Assembly (NCBI GenBank): GCA_026988195.1
Contig: JALSLS010000383.1
Location: 1-9,309 of the forward strand
Direction of reading: 5' to 3'
From: Methylomonas sp.
GTDB lineage: Bacteria; Pseudomonadota; Gammaproteobacteria; Methylococcales; Methylomonadaceae
DNA: 9,309 nucleotides
How positions within the stretch are numbered: the stretch's first letter is position 1; every line of letters starts with the position of its first letter. The position numbers were made by a program, and so were the translations under genes. A model generated the notes under the pieces. That model worked only from the letters and a program-made list of their open reading frames with translations, searched no databases and was not told the DNA's origin. Shown piece after piece: positions 7,747-9,309 of the stretch.

Positions 7747-7778
7747 GGAACGTGTATGGAATAAATTACCAAAATATT
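7747..7778 (+). mobile_element. Solo end of the same MITE family as the element at 18-180
   Basis: GGAACGTGTATGGAATAA at 7747-7764 is identical for 18 bases to the left end of the element at 18-35. Similarity then decays over about 14 more bases. No matching CGTTCC right end is found before 7995, so this copy looks truncated or interrupted. The palindrome starting about 20 bp further on may have replaced or invaded the rest. A TTA precedes it at 7744-7746, where an intact copy would show its target duplication. Confidence 0.6.
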
Positions 7779-7800
7779 TCCCATGTTCTGCGTCACTGCC

Positions 7801-7899
7801 ATTAAGTTAAGGTAGGATGTGCTGAGGCACGAAGCGCATCGTTTACAGCTGATGCGCTTCGTGCCTCAGCACATCCTACAGAAAATTGCTTAACTTAAT
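7801..7899. repeat. Large perfect-arm palindrome (40-bp stem with one bulge)
   Basis: Inner arms 7812-7840 and 7851-7879 are perfect 29-bp inverted repeats around a 10-nt loop (7841-7850). Outer arms ATTAAGTTAAG (7801-7811) and CTTAACTTAAT (7889-7899) add 11 perfect pairs; only a 9-nt bulge (7880-7888) separates the arms on the right. Weaker symmetry continues outward (CACT at 7794-7797 against AGTG at 7902-7905). The inner arm contains GCTGAGGCACGAAGCGCATC, which resembles dispersed palindromic intergenic repeats of gammaproteobacteria and cyanobacteria; that link is from memory. It could act as a strong bidirectional transcription barrier between the divergent genes or extrude as a cruciform. 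No T-run follows it. Confidence 0.85.
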
Positions 7900-7994
7900 A
7901 GTAGTGATACCGTAGCGCTGGAACGTAGGAGTGATGGGGGTAGTTTATTGTTTAAGAGTTGCTTTAAGTGTTTTTCTTTTTTTGATAGTTACTG

Positions 7995-9221
7995 GTGAAT
8001 ATGAAAGAGTTTGATGTTGTCGTTGTGGGTGGTGGTATGGTTGGAGCTACTGTGGCTTGTGGCTTGGGTGGGAGTTCATTAAAGGTTGGGGTTGTGGAGC
8101 AGGCTATACCCGATAAGTTTTCTTCCGACCAGTCCCATGATTTACGCGTTTCAGCGCTAAGTTTAGCCTCAAAAAATATCATGCAGACAGTTGGGGCTTG
8201 GGAAGGCGTTTTAAACCGTAGGTATTGTCCCTTTAAACGAATGCGTGTTTGGGAGACTGCTGGCGATACTGAGTTTAATAGTGATGATATTGCACTGCCA
8301 GAATTGGGTTATATCGTTGAAAACCGGGTTACTCAACTTGCATTGTTAGATCAACTGGCTAAATTCGACAATATTGAATTGATTGCACCCATTTCAATTA
8401 AAGAAATTAATTATTCAGCTTCGGGGCAGTCAACTTTAACTTTGTCTGATGGCAGTGAGCTACAAACAAATATGCTAGTTGCGGCTGATGGAGGAAATTC
8501 AAGGGTTAGGCAGACAGTTGGCTTGGGTGTTACTAGCTGGGACTATCAACAACATGCGATGGTTATTTATGTTGAAACAGATTATGAACAGCAGGATATT
8601 ACTTGGCAGCGATTCGTACCAAGCGGTCCCCAGGCTTTTTTACCACTGTCTGGTCATTATGGCTCTATAGTCTGGTACAACTCAGCTGATGAAGTAAAAA
8701 GACTAAAGGCTCTATCTAATGAAGCATTAATATTAGAATTAACAGCTACATTCCCTGACTGCTTAGGTAAAATCAATCAAGTTTTAGGTGTAGCCAGTTT
8801 TCCATTAAAGCGCCAGCACGCCCAACAATATGTTAAAGCGGGTGTTGCTCTGGTTGGGGATGCTGCTCATATGATAAACCCGCTTGCAGGTCAAGGGGTG
8901 AATATTGGTTTGTTAGATGCAGCAGCATTAGCCGAAGTTTTAGTTGAGGCGCACCAGAAAGGTGAAAATATTGCTGATATTTCTGTTTTAAAAAGATATG
9001 AAAAGATGCGTAGGAACGAAAATTTACGCATGATGACCGCTATGGATATTTTTTATCGAGTCTTTAGTAACAAAGTTTTACCTATCAAATTTCTGAGAAA
9101 TTTTGGCTTAGGCTTAGCTGAGCGTATTTCTCCCGTAAAAAACAAAGTAACGCGAATGGCTATAGGGCTGGATGGTAATTTACCTAAGTTGGCACGTGGC
9201 AAGACTTTAGGTGACTCATAA
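7995..9221 (+). CDS. FAD-dependent ubiquinone biosynthesis hydroxylase, UbiH/UbiF/UbiI (VisC) family
   Basis: Members are class A flavoprotein monooxygenases that use NAD(P)H and O2 to hydroxylate the ring of ubiquinone precursors. The 408-aa protein (usual length about 390-410) has the FAD dinucleotide motif GGGMVG (12-17) with the ribose-binding Glu35, the DG motif AADGGNSRVR (163-172) and the GD motif VGDAAHMINPLAGQGVN (287-303). TWQRFVPSGPQAFLPL (203-218), FPLKRQHAQQYV (269-280) and MDIFYRVFSNK (350-360) with FLRNFGLGLAER (366-377) resemble E. coli UbiF, the C6 hydroxylase. Other stretches (GLGGSSLKVGVVEQ, WDYQQHAMV) resemble UbiI, the C5 hydroxylase, so the exact paralogue is left open. 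The longest start is GTG at 7995, with an in-frame TAG at 7986. ATG at 8001 begins MKEFDVVVVGGG, as is usual for the family, and may be the true start; neither has a good ribosome binding site. The gene points away from gltB and is followed after 73 bp by another plus-strand start, possibly an operon. Confidence 0.9.
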   Translation: MNMKEFDVVVVGGGMVGATVACGLGGSSLKVGVVEQAIPDKFSSDQSHDLRVSALSLASKNIMQTVGAWEGVLNRRYCPFKRMRVWETAGDTEFNSDDIALPELGYIVENRVTQLALLDQLAKFDNIELIAPISIKEINYSASGQSTLTLSDGSELQTNMLVAADGGNSRVRQTVGLGVTSWDYQQHAMVIYVETDYEQQDITWQRFVPSGPQAFLPLSGHYGSIVWYNSADEVKRLKALSNEALILELTATFPDCLGKINQVLGVASFPLKRQHAQQYVKAGVALVGDAAHMINPLAGQGVNIGLLDAAALAEVLVEAHQKGENIADISVLKRYEKMRRNENLRMMTAMDIFYRVFSNKVLPIKFLRNFGLGLAERISPVKNKVTRMAIGLDGNLPKLARGKTLGDS

Positions 9222-9282
9222 TAAAAAACATCTTGATAAATTAATAATTTAGGCTAAAGTGATAAGGAATGACTTTCACTTC

Positions 9283-9288
9283 AGGGAG
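9283..9288 (+). promoter_or_regulatory. Ribosome binding site of the partial 3' gene
   Basis: AGGGAG lies six bases before the ATG at 9295. It is the best Shine-Dalgarno match on the plus strand here and the main support for a gene starting at the edge of the window. Confidence 0.6.
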
Positions 9289-9294
9289 CTGGTT

Positions 9295-9309
9295 ATGGAA
9301 AAAAGAATT
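9295..9309 (+). CDS. Start of an unidentified gene, cut by the window end
   Basis: Only five codons are present (MEKRI), preceded by a well-spaced ribosome binding site. The gene lies 73 bp after the ubiquinone hydroxylase on the same strand. No terminator hairpin was seen in between, so the two may be co-transcribed. Nothing can be said about function. Confidence 0.5.

Larger units (their letters stand above)
7494..7994. other. Divergent intergenic region, no gene seen
   Basis: This 500-bp stretch separates the minus-strand gltB-like gene from the plus-strand ubiquinone hydroxylase. From left to right it holds the gltB leader (7494 to about 7618), the gltB promoter (7625-7654), an AT-rich stretch with nothing recognised (about 7660-7743), a MITE end (7747-7778), a large palindrome (7801-7899) and a short unassigned segment (7900-7994). 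No convincing plus-strand promoter was found for the hydroxylase gene. No ORF here looks coding. Confidence 0.75.

Noticed and set aside
18..7778. Composite transposon carrying gltB and cysJ
   Set aside because: The end at 7747 has the same orientation as the left end at 18, so it does not form an inverted outer pair, and no transposase is present. Core metabolic genes also argue against cargo.
7801..7899. Intrinsic terminator for either flanking gene
   Set aside because: The palindrome lies upstream of both divergent genes and no T-run follows on either strand.
7941..7994. Plus-strand promoter for the ubiquinone hydroxylase gene
   Set aside because: TTGCTT at 7959 has only poor -10 candidates, which lie too close to the start codon; not supportable.
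7964..8182. 72-codon minus-strand ORF opposite the ubiquinone hydroxylase start
   Set aside because: It is antisense to the FAD-binding motif coding sequence and has a low-complexity proline and threonine stretch; a shadow.

Overview
The window looks like chromosomal DNA of an AT-rich (about 40% GC by eye) gammaproteobacterium. The evidence is a UbiF/UbiI-type ubiquinone hydroxylase, a CysJ-type sulfite reductase flavoprotein and a proteobacterial-style glutamate synthase large subunit. Low GC and palindromic intergenic repeats of this style would fit marine or symbiotic Methylococcales or Thiotrichales, but that placement is a guess.

Layout. Positions 15-183 hold a small MITE-like element with 12-bp terminal inverted repeats and a TAA duplication. 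Next is a minus-strand pair: a glutamate synthase large-subunit homologue (2007-7493, gltB-like, 1828 aa), followed after 80 bp by a diflavin reductase (187-1926, cysJ-like). A long hairpin lies in the 80-bp gap. The pair appears to be driven by a good sigma70 promoter with an extended -10 near 7625-7654, and has a leader of about 125 nt that can fold. The 500-bp divergent intergenic region (7494-7994) also holds a solo end of the same MITE family (7747) and a 40-bp-arm palindrome (7801-7899). On the plus strand follows a UbiH/UbiF/UbiI-family FAD monooxygenase (7995-9221). The first codons of another plus-strand gene, with a good ribosome binding site, start at 9295.

How the genes may work together. 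GltB carries the glutamine-amidotransferase, FMN and 3Fe-4S parts of glutamate synthase, but no gltD (the NADPH-oxidising subunit) is visible. The gene in the gltD position is instead an NADPH-dependent FAD/FMN reductase of the CysJ type. CysJ may simply serve sulfite reduction with a CysI encoded elsewhere. Alternatively, it could feed electrons to this unusual GltB. The GltB itself departs from the standard form: an insert of about 95 residues before the FMN domain, a C-terminal extension of about 190 residues, and a cluster motif one residue shorter than usual. This GltB/diflavin pairing is the most interesting thing in the window.
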